A stretch of 42,125 nt of DNA from NCBI GenBank assembly GCA_938017985.1, contig CALIKS010000007.1, positions 52,694 to 94,818 on the forward strand. The letters run 5' to 3'. A program made the translations under genes and the position numbers. Each line of letters opens with the position of its first letter. The stretch's first letter is position 1. Shown here piece after piece: positions 1-7,357 of the stretch. Below the pieces are notes generated by a model. That model had not been told where the DNA came from, searched no databases, and was given only the letters and a program-made list of their open reading frames with translations. This DNA comes from an uncultured archaeon. Its GTDB lineage: Archaea > Thermoproteota > Nitrososphaeria_A > Caldarchaeales > Calditenuaceae.

Positions 1-551
1 TCCTCATGCAATTCATATAATTCTGTCTTATAGATCTCTGCGTTTTTAATATAATAATTGGCATTCTTCGGGTCAATCTTTTCCAATGCTTTACATACAT
101 TATCAACTACTTTAATCATGTTTCTAATATCAAACCAGAAGTGTGGATCAATAATGCCATTAACTGAGATAAAATTAACATTTTCAGCCGCCTCGATAAA
201 TACTACGTTCTCTGGAACAGTATTCCTCATTTTGTCTATCCAAGTCTCGACGTATCTTGAAGAGTATATTAAAATTGATGCTTTAGACGTTTCTGAAATT
301 TCTTTAGCGCTTGGCTCCCATCCATGAATGTCTCCTATGTTTAGTTGCCTAATAATTACGTTTTCTTTCGCAATGTTATATACTATGTCGGCCATTAAGC
401 CATTTGTCACTACTATTGTTAATCTATTATCTCCCGAATTTCGTTGAGAATCTCCCAGATTATTGAAGATAAATGAAATGAATAATGCAGATATTGTGAC
501 TACAAGTATTAATAGGCAGATTATTACTAATGAAGATTTCTTTACATGCAA
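1..551 (-). CDS. Metal (Zn/Mn-type) ABC transporter substrate-binding protein, C-terminus cut by window edge
   Basis: About 183 N-terminal codons are present on the minus strand. After a hydrophobic N-terminal signal/anchor (SSLVIICLLILVVTISAL) the protein shows the start of a ZnuA/TroA-type cluster A-I binding domain. It has GDIHGWEPSAKEISE, where the His is the usual first metal ligand region, and DPHFWFD, matching the family motif DPHxWxD with the second His. These proteins capture Zn2+ or Mn2+ outside the cell and pass it to an ABC permease, which should lie beyond position 1. The start is taken as TTG at 551: a stop codon lies two codons upstream in this frame and an AGGAGGTG Shine-Dalgarno ends about 10 nt before it. 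It overlaps the 3' end of the DtxR-like regulator gene by 10 nt, so the two are co-transcribed and translationally coupled. Family assignment is firm; the metal is inferred. Confidence 0.85.
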   Translation of the reverse strand, partial: MHVKKSSLVIICLLILVVTISALFISFIFNNLGDSQRNSGDNRLTIVVTNGLMADIVYNIAKENVIIRQLNIGDIHGWEPSAKEISETSKASILIYSSRYVETWIDKMRNTVPENVVFIEAAENVNFISVNGIIDPHFWFDIRNMIKVVDNVCKALEKIDPKNANYYIKNAEIYKTELYELHE

Positions 552-952
552 TTTTCATGATACACCTCCTTCTCATGAAAACATCTTCTTGGATAGTTGA
601 GCAACTTGCACATGGCATTTATTGTTTTTTGACCTACGCAAAAATCTATCTTTGAGGCTTCTTTACATGCTGTTTCTTCATCTAAATTTAAAAAGGTAAC
701 AAAGTAGATTTCTAGCACTCTATGATTATGAAGGAGCGACTTAGCAACTCTTTTACCCTTAACCGTCAACAATGTTTCCTTCCACTTCAAACGTTTTACC
801 ATTCTACGATGCTCTAATCGTTGTAGATATTCAACTACTGATGGCGGTTTTATTCCAATTTTTCTAGAAAGAACCGTTGTTCTTATAGGAGAGCTGTCTT
901 CTAAGATTCTCATCAACATCATTAAGAATTTTAATTCAGAGAAATTAGGCAC
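542..952 (-). CDS. DtxR/MntR-family metal-dependent repressor with altered metal site
   Basis: A 136-residue protein of normal MntR length. Residues 1-70 form a winged helix (recognition helix around IKPPSVVEYLQRLEHR) and residues 71-118 the dimerisation/metal-binding domain. His77 and Glu81 align with DtxR His79 and Glu83. The other usual ligands are replaced: Cys96 for His98, Ser100 for Cys102, Asp103 for Glu105 and Phe104 for His106. Extra Cys/His residues occur at 105, 115, 124, 126, 132 and 135. It probably regulates the downstream metal-uptake gene that overlaps it, and itself. The start is GTG at 952, giving MPNFSEL. No strong ribosome-binding site precedes it, but a TATA-like box lies about 26 nt upstream, fitting a leaderless transcript. 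Family assignment is firm; the sensed ligand is uncertain. Confidence 0.88.
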   Translation of the reverse strand: MPNFSELKFLMMLMRILEDSSPIRTTVLSRKIGIKPPSVVEYLQRLEHRRMVKRLKWKETLLTVKGKRVAKSLLHNHRVLEIYFVTFLNLDEETACKEASKIDFCVGQKTINAMCKLLNYPRRCFHEKEVYHENCM

Positions 953-960
953 ATCCTAAA

Positions 961-982
961 TTAGAATCATCCTAAATTTAAA
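961..982 (-). promoter_or_regulatory. Candidate promoter and DtxR-type operator of the metal regulator/transporter operon
   Basis: The gap between sufS and the regulator holds an imperfect palindrome TTAG-N7-CTAA (961-975), which resembles half of a DtxR-type operator. It also holds a direct repeat of ATCCTAAATT (953-962 and 969-978). A TTTAAAT element (about 976-982, minus strand) is 24-30 nt upstream of the GTG start and could be the TATA box. Overlap of the repeat with the TATA box suggests autorepression. This is inferred from sequence pattern only. Confidence 0.45.
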
Positions 983-987
983 CCTTG

Positions 988-2217
988 TTACTCTGCCTTA
1001 AAGACCCTTAATGCTTCTCTAAGAGCATTGCCTAAAATGTCGATTTCTTCTATTGTGTTATATATGTAAAAACTGGCACGTATAGTTGCCGCTAAACCAT
1101 ACTTTGTGTGGATTGGCATTGCGCAATGATGCCCAGCTCTAACAGCTATTCCATATTTATTGTCTAGAAATTCGGCAAGATCGTGAGGATGTATATCAGC
1201 TAAAATAAAAGAGAGTAGGCCAGTTCTATCATTAGGTTCCATCGGCCCTATAACTTTGAGCCTAGGTATCTTAATTAATGATTGTAAAGAATACTCTATT
1301 AATTTTAACTCGTGCCGCTTGATATTATCTATACCTATCCTCGTAAGATACTTAATCGCTTCAGATAGCCCTACAGCATCGGCTACGGAGGGCGTACCTG
1401 CCTCAAACTTCCATGGAACCTCGTTCCAACTAGAATTTTCAAGTGATACTTCTCTTATCATCTCACCTCCGCAAAGAAATGGGCCCATTTCTTCTAATAA
1501 CATTCGGTTAGCATACAAAACACCTATTCCAAGAGGACCAAGCATTTTGTGTCCAGAGAACGCGTAGAAATCCGCATCTATACTACTAACATTTACAGGT
1601 AAATGAGGTATGGCTTGAGCACCATCTATTAAGGTGATGACGCCGTACTCCTTTGCAGTCTTTACTAATTCGTTTACTGGATTAATAGTTCCTAAAACAT
1701 TTGATGCATGTGTAAATGCAAAGATACTCGCATCTTTAAGATACTTATCTATCAAATCAGTCTCTAGATAACCATTATCAGTTACTGGAATGTAGTATAT
1801 TTTTGCTTTCTTTAAACTTGCGATGTTCTGCCAAGGCACGATGTTGCTGTGATGCTCCATCTCTGTTAACACTATTTTATCTCCTTGTTTTAAATTATGT
1901 AATCCATATGCATATGCAACTAAGTTTATTGATTCAGTTGTATTCCTAGTGAATATCACCTCTCGCCAATCCTTTGCCCCTATGAATTCTGCAACAATTT
2001 TTCTAGCATTTTCGTATAGTTCTGTAGACTCAATAGATAGTCTATAAACTCCCCTGTGGACATTTGCATTATATTTTTCATAGTAGTTTTTTATCGCATC
2101 AATGACTTGCTTTGGTTTCTGCGTTGTCGCAGCGTTATCAAGATAAATCAATCTTTTCCCATTTATTTCTCTCTCAAAGATAGGAAAATCCTTCCTGAGG
2201 ATTACTGGGTCAAACAT
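988..2217 (-). CDS. sufS: Cysteine desulfurase (SufS/Csd type, class V aminotransferase fold)
   Basis: A PLP enzyme that takes sulfur from L-cysteine, giving alanine and a protein persulfide for Fe-S cluster and other sulfur-cofactor assembly. Visible motifs include LDNAATTQKP at the N-terminus, EMEHHSNIVPW, the PLP-binding lysine in SGHKMLGP, the substrate-binding GGEMI and FEAGTPSV, and the catalytic cysteine in RAGHHCAMP near the C-terminus. The long, ordered RAGHHC segment marks group II (SufS) rather than IscS. Length of about 409 residues is normal. A TTG 15 nt further upstream (2232) is in frame, but ATG at 2217 gives the typical start MFDPVILRKDFPIF. A TATA-like GCTTATAAC lies around 2254-2262. 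No SufBCD genes are next to it here. Confidence 0.93.
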   Translation of the reverse strand: MFDPVILRKDFPIFEREINGKRLIYLDNAATTQKPKQVIDAIKNYYEKYNANVHRGVYRLSIESTELYENARKIVAEFIGAKDWREVIFTRNTTESINLVAYAYGLHNLKQGDKIVLTEMEHHSNIVPWQNIASLKKAKIYYIPVTDNGYLETDLIDKYLKDASIFAFTHASNVLGTINPVNELVKTAKEYGVITLIDGAQAIPHLPVNVSSIDADFYAFSGHKMLGPLGIGVLYANRMLLEEMGPFLCGGEMIREVSLENSSWNEVPWKFEAGTPSVADAVGLSEAIKYLTRIGIDNIKRHELKLIEYSLQSLIKIPRLKVIGPMEPNDRTGLLSFILADIHPHDLAEFLDNKYGIAVRAGHHCAMPIHTKYGLAATIRASFYIYNTIEEIDILGNALREALRVFKAE

Positions 2218-2250
2218 AACGATACATACCAATGCCTATGATTTACTATG

Positions 2251-2664
2251 CTATGTTATAAGCCTGCATCTCTTACTTATACTTGTAAGCCTTATCTTAG
2301 GAATTTTAAAATAGAGATATATGATGATTCCGCATAAGCTACCCAATGCATTAGCTAAATTGTCACTCAGCGATAATATTCTTGTGCTTGTGAAGTTTTG
2401 AGCTATTTCAATAAATGCGCCTGTCAAGAAGGATATCAAAAAGCTTTTTATGGACGATAGCCCTGAATACTTCCACAAGTATCCCATGACAGAATATGCT
2501 ATTAAATGAACTATAAATCCCTCGCCTATCATATGAAACTGAATGAAGAGAACACTAGCTGAATTTGTTCCAAGTGATTCGAGATCAATAAGGGAAAAAT
2601 AAACGATAATTAAAGTATATCCAACAGCCATTCCAAATCTCCACTTATTTATGCTTCTCAACAT
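2251..2664 (-). CDS. VanZ-like membrane protein
   Basis: A 137-residue protein with about four membrane segments. It shows the VanZ-family pattern: an N-terminal helix ending in YFSLI, a conserved His in the second helix region (FIVHLIAYSVMGYLW), GAFIEIAQNF, and the signature LSLSDNLANALGSLCG, where Asp and Asn of DxxANxxG are conserved. The family is named after the teicoplanin-resistance protein VanZ. In archaea its role is unknown and should not be read as antibiotic resistance. The gene ends 18-34 nt upstream of sufS, so the sufS promoter overlaps its 3' end. The start is ATG at 2664. Confidence 0.75.
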   Translation of the reverse strand: MLRSINKWRFGMAVGYTLIIVYFSLIDLESLGTNSASVLFIQFHMIGEGFIVHLIAYSVMGYLWKYSGLSSIKSFLISFLTGAFIEIAQNFTSTRILSLSDNLANALGSLCGIIIYLYFKIPKIRLTSISKRCRLIT

Positions 2665-2707
2665 TTAAGATAAACTCTTTAATTGACCTGATATATTTTA
2701 TTATTTC

Positions 2708-3115
2708 GTGAAAGAGGAAGGCCATGTAAAATTTTCTAAAGTCGAGACTGAATTTATTCTTAAAAATGAAGTTTGCCGACTCGCAACAATCACGCCTGAT
2801 GGTAAACCTCATTTAGTGCCTATCTGCTACATATTTCATGATGGATATTTTTACATGGTGACAGACCTCGGCACAGCTAAATTAAGGAACATTAAAAACA
2901 ATCCTGAAGTGGCGGTTTTAATCGATACTTATAAGCCGAATAAGGCAATTTTGATATGGGGAAGGGCAGATTTCTTAACTAAGGGTGAAGAATTCAAAGA
3001 AGTATCAAAAATTTTCTTTAAAAAATTTTATTGGGCTAGAATGGACCGCTGGGATGAAGGAGAGGCAGCATTGATTAAGGTTACGCCCCTACGTAAGATT
3101 TCCTGGGGAATCTAA
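2708..3115 (+). CDS. Pyridoxamine 5'-phosphate oxidase-like FMN/F420-binding split-barrel protein
   Basis: A 135-residue single-domain protein. The motif CRLATITPDGKPHLVPICYIFHDG is the typical strand-turn-strand of the PNPOx-like split barrel that binds FMN or coenzyme F420. It is followed by KLRNIKNNPEVAVLID, also conserved in this family, and a C-terminal barrel strand ending in KISWGI. Members include Rv1155-type F420-dependent reductases; the substrate cannot be told from sequence. The start is GTG at 2708, preceded by an AT-rich stretch with a possible TATA box (TATATTTTA, about 2692-2700). It is divergent from the VanZ-like gene, with about 43 nt between them. Confidence 0.82.
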   Translation: MKEEGHVKFSKVETEFILKNEVCRLATITPDGKPHLVPICYIFHDGYFYMVTDLGTAKLRNIKNNPEVAVLIDTYKPNKAILIWGRADFLTKGEEFKEVSKIFFKKFYWARMDRWDEGEAALIKVTPLRKISWGI

Positions 3116-3175
3116 TGATATAAGTAGCTTATTCAATTATTTATTAAGCACCCCAGAACCACAGAATCAAATGAG

Positions 3176-3715
3176 TTGAACACGAAGATATTTAGCACGA
3201 TAATTGTCCTTTCAGTCCTTGGCATAATCCTAGCACCATTTGTCTGGTTTAGCTTTCTAGGGACAAAAGCATTCCCTGGACAGCACTTTGTTAATTGCTT
3301 GGCAGGCGTATTGGTCGGGCCTCTTTACGGCTCTCTAGTACCAATAATCATAGGCACGTTAAGAATAATGATGGGGCTTGGGACACTGTTCGCATATCCA
3401 GGAGGCATACCTGGCGCAGTAATGGTAGGCCTCGCGTATAGAATCACGAGGAAAAACAAAAATCCATTGATTAGGTTTTCCTGCGCATTTGCTGAGCCTA
3501 TCGGTACTGTCCTAATAGGTGGCACCATCTCCCTTCTACTTATTGCACCTCTACTAAACTTAGAGACACAAATAATGCTCTTAAAAACGCATGGATTATT
3601 TGTCGGATTATTGATCTTTTGGTCAGGCTGGGCCGCAAGCTCCGTCCCAGGAAGCATCATCGGATACTTAACATTGATTACGCTGAACAAGGTGCTGCCG
3701 CAGTACTTCAAATAA
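3176..3715 (+). CDS. thiW: ThiW, energy-coupling factor (ECF) transporter S component for a thiamine precursor
   Basis: A 179-residue membrane protein with five or six hydrophobic helices. The segments GQHFVNCLAGVLVGPLYG and GTLFAYPGGIPGAVMVGLAYR are characteristic of ThiW. This family supplies thiazole or another thiamine precursor through the shared ECF ATPase/T module, which is not in this window. Immediate neighbours are a P-loop ATPase and ThiD-ThiN, which supports a thiamine role. The start is TTG at 3176, the only initiation-type codon close to the N-terminal helix. No clear Shine-Dalgarno is seen. A TATA-like TTATTTATTAA lies at about 3136-3147, so translation may start close to the 5' end of the mRNA. 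Confidence 0.85.
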   Translation: MNTKIFSTIIVLSVLGIILAPFVWFSFLGTKAFPGQHFVNCLAGVLVGPLYGSLVPIIIGTLRIMMGLGTLFAYPGGIPGAVMVGLAYRITRKNKNPLIRFSCAFAEPIGTVLIGGTISLLLIAPLLNLETQIMLLKTHGLFVGLLIFWSGWAASSVPGSIIGYLTLITLNKVLPQYFK

Positions 3716-3726
3716 GTGAAAAAGAA

Positions 3727-4290
3727 ATGAGTATCAATCTTGATATAGATAAGGTAGTCGGTCATAAGACATTGATAATAGGCGAGGCTGGGACAGGAAA
3801 GACTAGGCTTCTCGCGTCTGTAGTCGATGAATTTATTACACGTGGTTTAACTAGCAAAATTACTATCATCGATATGGCTCCCTCTCGAACTTATGGTATA
3901 GGTGGCAGGATGGCTGATTATGATTCTCTAATAAAAAGTAAAGTAAGATATTTTTATTCAGATGAGATAAGACCTCCTAGACTTCTGGCGAAGACTAGCG
4001 AAGAGGCGATGAGAATTGCAATTAAAAACTCAAAAATTATTGATGAACTACTCGATAAGTATCTCTCCGACCCTACAGAAATCCTTGTAATAAATGATGT
4101 AACAATTTATGCTCACGCGGGAGATACAGAAAAACTAACTGAGATAATTATGTATCCTAAAACTTTTGTTGGAACAGCATATGAAGGCAAAAAAATTTCG
4201 GAAGATTGGGGATCGGGCATAACGATGCGAGAGAAACAATATATTGCAAAACTCTTAAAAATAATCGATAATGTTGTTAGACTTAGTTAA
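3727..4290 (+). CDS. P-loop ATPase of unknown role in the thiamine cluster
   Basis: A 187-residue protein with a clear Walker A motif, [11 protein letters not shown], near residues 18-28. A possible Walker B strand is [10 protein letters not shown], and a second candidate is EILVINDVT. The domain resembles a small HerA/VirB4-like or archaeal predicted ATPase, but I do not recognise a characterised family. The reading frame is open further upstream (to 3619) inside thiW; ATG at 3727 is chosen because it lies 11 nt after the thiW stop. The gene ends 18 nt before thiDN. Its position between the transporter S-component and ThiD-ThiN suggests a thiamine-linked role, which is inference only. Confidence 0.72.
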   Translation: MSINLDIDKVVGHKTLIIGEAGTGKTRLLASVVDEFITRGLTSKITIIDMAPSRTYGIGGRMADYDSLIKSKVRYFYSDEIRPPRLLAKTSEEAMRIAIKNSKIIDELLDKYLSDPTEILVINDVTIYAHAGDTEKLTEIIMYPKTFVGTAYEGKKISEDWGSGITMREKQYIAKLLKIIDNVVRLS

Positions 4291-4294
4291 GATT

Positions 4295-4302
4295 GGAGGT
4301 GG
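4295..4302 (+). promoter_or_regulatory. Strong Shine-Dalgarno sequence before thiDN
   Basis: GGAGGTGG is a near-perfect anti-16S match placed 6 nt before an ATC codon at 4309. Homology of the N-terminus puts translation start at this point, yet no ATG, GTG or TTG is in frame between the upstream stop (4288-4290) and the conserved GSDSGGGAG motif. The ribosome-binding site therefore argues for initiation on a near-cognate codon, or for a base error. Confidence 0.6.
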
Positions 4303-4308
4303 TTTTGT

Positions 4309-5670
4309 ATCAGGCTGCCAAGAGCATTAACAATCGCTGGCTCAGATTCAGGAGGAGGCGCGGGGATACAAGCAGATCTTAAAACATTTGCGGCACTAGG
4401 TGTTCACGGAATGTCGGCCATAACCTCAATAACGGCGCAAAACACCTACCAAGTCACTAAAATAATTGATATAGAGCCCGATATGATAGTAGAACAAATA
4501 AGGGTATGTGTAGAAGACATTGGGGTAGATGCTATAAAGACTGGAATGCTGCATAAAAAAGAAATCATAGAGGCAGTAAGTGATGAGATCTCATCACTAA
4601 AAAAACCAATAGTGGTTGACCCAGTAATGATAGCAAAAAGTGGCGCTAGACTTCTCGAAGAAGATTCAATTGAGGCGCTAAAAAGAAAACTTTTACCAAT
4701 TGCAACGGTTATCACGCCTAATGCTCGAGAAGCTGAAGTCCTGACGGGGATAACTGTAAAGGACCTTGCTTCTCAACGTAAGGCAGCAAAAAAACTTGCG
4801 GACCTAGGTGCAAGGGCAGTTGTGGTTAAAGGCGGACATATCGCAAATAATGTTGTCACTGATGTCCTTTATGTTGATGATGAATACTTCGAGTTCAGTT
4901 CTGACAAATTATCAGACAAGACTACTCATGGGACTGGGTGTGTTTTTGCATCAGCGATTACAGCAGAGCTCGCAAAGTCAAGTCCTATAAAGAATGCAGT
5001 ATTGGTTGCAAAAAAATTTGTGAGTGACGCGATCAGATATGGCTTAGAGCTTGGAAGAGGTGTAGGCCCAGTCAACCCAACTTGGTCAGTATATCGTAAT
5101 TCATCGCTTCTAATAGTCATGATTAACTTGAAGAAGGTTATTGAAGAGCTTGAAAAATTAGAAGGAGCAGGAAAGTTATCACCTGAATCCATGATAAATA
5201 TTGGTGAAGCTATTCCTAATGCCCAAAGCAGGTTAGATATCGTTGCCATACCTGGTAGAATAACTAAAATCGGCGATAGGTTGAAGGCAACTTCCTGTCC
5301 GTGCCCCGGAGGCTCAAGACATATAGCAAATGCGATCCTCGAATTAATGTCCATAGATCCTAGAATAAGAGCAGCAATGAACATCATTTACTCTGAAGAA
5401 TTAATTAATTTAGCCAAAAAACTGGGAATGAAGGTCAGTAGCTATGATAGATCCGAAGAGCCAGAAGATATCAAGAAAAAGGAAGGAATGACTATCAGGT
5501 GGGGTATAAGAAAAGCCTATGAATCAGCTGGAGAGATAACTGATATAATTTACCATAGAGGCGACTGGGGAAAAGAACCCATGATCCTAATAACAGGAAG
5601 AGACTCGATTGAAGTAGTTGAAAAATTCAAAAAACTACTAAAGGAATATTTACGTATTATCGAGATATAA
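4309..5670 (+). CDS. thiDN: Bifunctional HMP kinase/HMP-phosphate kinase (ThiD) fused to thiamine-phosphate synthase (ThiN)
   Basis: Residues 1-260 are ThiD, which phosphorylates hydroxymethylpyrimidine twice. Visible are [19 protein letters not shown] at the N-terminus, [27 protein letters not shown] and the anion-hole/catalytic segment [12 protein letters not shown]. Residues about 270-453 are ThiN, the archaeal thiamine-phosphate synthase that joins HMP-PP and thiazole phosphate. It includes [42 protein letters not shown] and [12 protein letters not shown]. The first ATG (4411) would delete the ATP/substrate motif at the N-terminus. Homology plus a GGAGGTGG site points to a start at ATC 4309 (reading [11 protein letters not shown]) or possibly CTG 4315. 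A one-base sequence error creating or removing a TTG start is the alternative. It follows the ATPase gene by 18 nt. Confidence 0.9.
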   Translation: MRLPRALTIAGSDSGGGAGIQADLKTFAALGVHGMSAITSITAQNTYQVTKIIDIEPDMIVEQIRVCVEDIGVDAIKTGMLHKKEIIEAVSDEISSLKKPIVVDPVMIAKSGARLLEEDSIEALKRKLLPIATVITPNAREAEVLTGITVKDLASQRKAAKKLADLGARAVVVKGGHIANNVVTDVLYVDDEYFEFSSDKLSDKTTHGTGCVFASAITAELAKSSPIKNAVLVAKKFVSDAIRYGLELGRGVGPVNPTWSVYRNSSLLIVMINLKKVIEELEKLEGAGKLSPESMINIGEAIPNAQSRLDIVAIPGRITKIGDRLKATSCPCPGGSRHIANAILELMSIDPRIRAAMNIIYSEELINLAKKLGMKVSSYDRSEEPEDIKKKEGMTIRWGIRKAYESAGEITDIIYHRGDWGKEPMILITGRDSIEVVEKFKKLLKEYLRIIEI

Positions 5671-5870
5671 AGTTATTAATGTTTCCTATTTTAAAAGCTA
5701 TTCAATAATATATTTAAAATGAACATATTAATAATTACATGATTTATCAACATGTTATATTTAGGACAAAGATTTGATATAAATCGACAAATATAGAGTA
5801 GCCCTATAGTATTTTCATTTCTATTTATTGCTATGATTTATAATTATAACATTTTTTAAAAAATATACTT

Positions 5871-5879
5871 AATATATAA
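5871..5879 (+). promoter_or_regulatory. TATA box for the FAD oxidoreductase gene
   Basis: AATATATAA sits about 48 nt before the ATG at 5923 in an AT-rich 252-nt gap that holds no other gene I can see. An alternative TTTAAAG at 5887-5893 would give a nearly leaderless transcript. This is a pattern-based call. Confidence 0.4.
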
Positions 5880-5922
5880 GCAGAAGTTTAAAGCTCGCCA
5901 CATAACAGATTTAATTTCAGCC

Positions 5923-7071
5923 ATGACTCGCTATGAATTGATAGTAGTAGGTGGTGGAATTAGTGGTGTCTGGTCTGCATATCATGCCGCAATTTCGGGG
6001 AAAAAAGTCGCGCTTATAGACTCGTCACAAATGGGGTCTGGCGGTACTGGAAGATCTGCAGGAATACATACCACGCAGCTTGCTCTAAAAATAGATGTCA
6101 AGCTTTCTATAAGAAGTCTCGAGTTATATGAGGAACTGGCTAGCAAAAATGACTATGAGGGGCTACATAAAAAATTGGGATTTATATCAATTGAGGAAAG
6201 CTGGATGGCTAGAGAATCAAGTAAGATGCTCAGCGAATTAAATATACCATATTCATTGCTAAGTAAAGATGAGTTGAGGAAAATTATACCTAATGTCATA
6301 ACTAGAGATTCAGAAGTAGGAGTCTATACGCCTTATGATATAATAATCAACATTTCAGCGATGTATGAAGCAATGAGAAAAATATTAAAAGAACTTAATG
6401 TTGATATTTATGAATATTCATCAATTAAAGGTATTAAAAAAATAGATAAATACATTTTATCAGCTAAATGCAATAATAATTTAGAGTTTATTAGTGATGA
6501 GTTTATTTTTGCAGCCGGCCCGTGGAATAAAGGACTCATGAAGCAACTTAATCTCTGGACGCCACCAACCATTATATACGTATGTCAAGTCTTATTATTT
6601 ACAAAACCGAAAGATATGAAGATTTTACCCACATATTTCCAAGACTCGCACATCTATTTTAGACCAGATGGCGATTGGCGATTTATCGTAGGAAACGGTT
6701 ACGCAAAGATCATTGATAATCCAGATTACTGCCCAACTAGGATCGAGCCTGAATATGTTAGAGAAATTGCTGAAAAACTCTTCGATAGGATAACAAACCC
6801 ATCCGAAATAAATATTATTGGGGGCTGGACAGGACCATGCAGCACCACGCCAGACGGATATCCAATCCTCGGCAAAGTTCCAGGACTTGAAAATGCATGG
6901 ATTATTGACGGGCTGAATGGTTATGGACTAATGCGGGCACCCGCAATGGCTGAGTTATTAGTTAACTCAATAGTTAAAGATGCATGGCAAATTTTACCTA
7001 AAGAATTCGACCCTACTAGATTTAATGGCCTAAAGGATTATGAACCAAAAGTGTTGGAACTTCATTCATAG
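5923..7071 (+). CDS. FAD-dependent oxidoreductase of the DAO (sarcosine/glycine oxidase-like) family
   Basis: A 382-residue single-domain flavoprotein. It has the N-terminal Rossmann FAD motif VVGGGISGVWSAYHAA (GxGxxG), an acidic end of strand 2 (ALIDSS) and the flavin-contacting GSGGTGRSAG. The C-terminal signature is WTGPCSTTPDGYPILG, followed by WIIDGLNGYGLMRAPAMAELL. This is the layout of enzymes that oxidise secondary amines or amino acids (DadA, SoxB, DMGDH type). It lies upstream of an Etf-quinone oxidoreductase module, so it may pass electrons to EtfAB rather than to oxygen. ThiO (glycine oxidase) was considered because the thiamine genes precede it, but a 250-nt promoter region separates them. 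The substrate is unknown. Confidence 0.82.
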   Translation: MTRYELIVVGGGISGVWSAYHAAISGKKVALIDSSQMGSGGTGRSAGIHTTQLALKIDVKLSIRSLELYEELASKNDYEGLHKKLGFISIEESWMARESSKMLSELNIPYSLLSKDELRKIIPNVITRDSEVGVYTPYDIIINISAMYEAMRKILKELNVDIYEYSSIKGIKKIDKYILSAKCNNNLEFISDEFIFAAGPWNKGLMKQLNLWTPPTIIYVCQVLLFTKPKDMKILPTYFQDSHIYFRPDGDWRFIVGNGYAKIIDNPDYCPTRIEPEYVREIAEKLFDRITNPSEINIIGGWTGPCSTTPDGYPILGKVPGLENAWIIDGLNGYGLMRAPAMAELLVNSIVKDAWQILPKEFDPTRFNGLKDYEPKVLELHS

Positions 7072-7073
7072 AC

Positions 7074-7271
7074 CTATCTATTGAGTTTATGTGCTTTTAA
7101 TTCTGAGACTATCTTTCTCGCCTCCTCACCACTGGATGCATACCTTATTACATTTTCGTCGCTTATCTTGTTAATTTTCCCGCATTTATGACACGTAAAC
7201 ATCTTAACGCCTTTTGTTACCTTGATCTCCCTACATTCTAGGCACCTGACTATGATGAATTTCTTTGTCAT
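7074..7271 (-). CDS. Small archaeal zinc-ribbon protein (DUF1922-like)
   Basis: A 65-residue protein with two CxxC knuckles, RCLECREI and FTCHKCGKINK, spaced as in a rubredoxin-type zinc ribbon. It is followed by a helical tail with SGEEARKIVSELKAHK. The overall pattern (I/VxRC...G...C.CGK, then an Ala/Glu-rich helix) resembles the archaeal DUF1922 family. It is convergent with the preceding FAD oxidoreductase gene, only 2 nt apart. A TATA-like CTATAATAAAT lies about 25 nt upstream of its ATG (7271). The function is unknown; it may bind nucleic acid or protein. Confidence 0.68.
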   Translation of the reverse strand: MTKKFIIVRCLECREIKVTKGVKMFTCHKCGKINKISDENVIRYASSGEEARKIVSELKAHKLNR

Positions 7272-7357
7272 GCCTTTTCGCGGCCTGATTTATTATAGGA
7301 ATTAATCAATATTACTAAGATAATGTAAAAATACTTCATTATTAGTAGTAGCATTAG

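Noticed and set aside
3155-3163. AGAACCACA shared upstream of thiW and, on the minus strand, at 25418-25426 upstream of thiR, as a ThiR operator
   Set aside because: The second copy is the last three codons of the upstream gene (Arg-Thr-Thr), the motif is not palindromic, and chance sharing of a 9-mer is not negligible.
5923-7071. Assignment of the FAD oxidoreductase as ThiO of the thiamine pathway
   Set aside because: It is separated from the thiamine genes by a 252-nt promoter region and lies beside the Etf module; the sequence fits the wider DAO family equally well.
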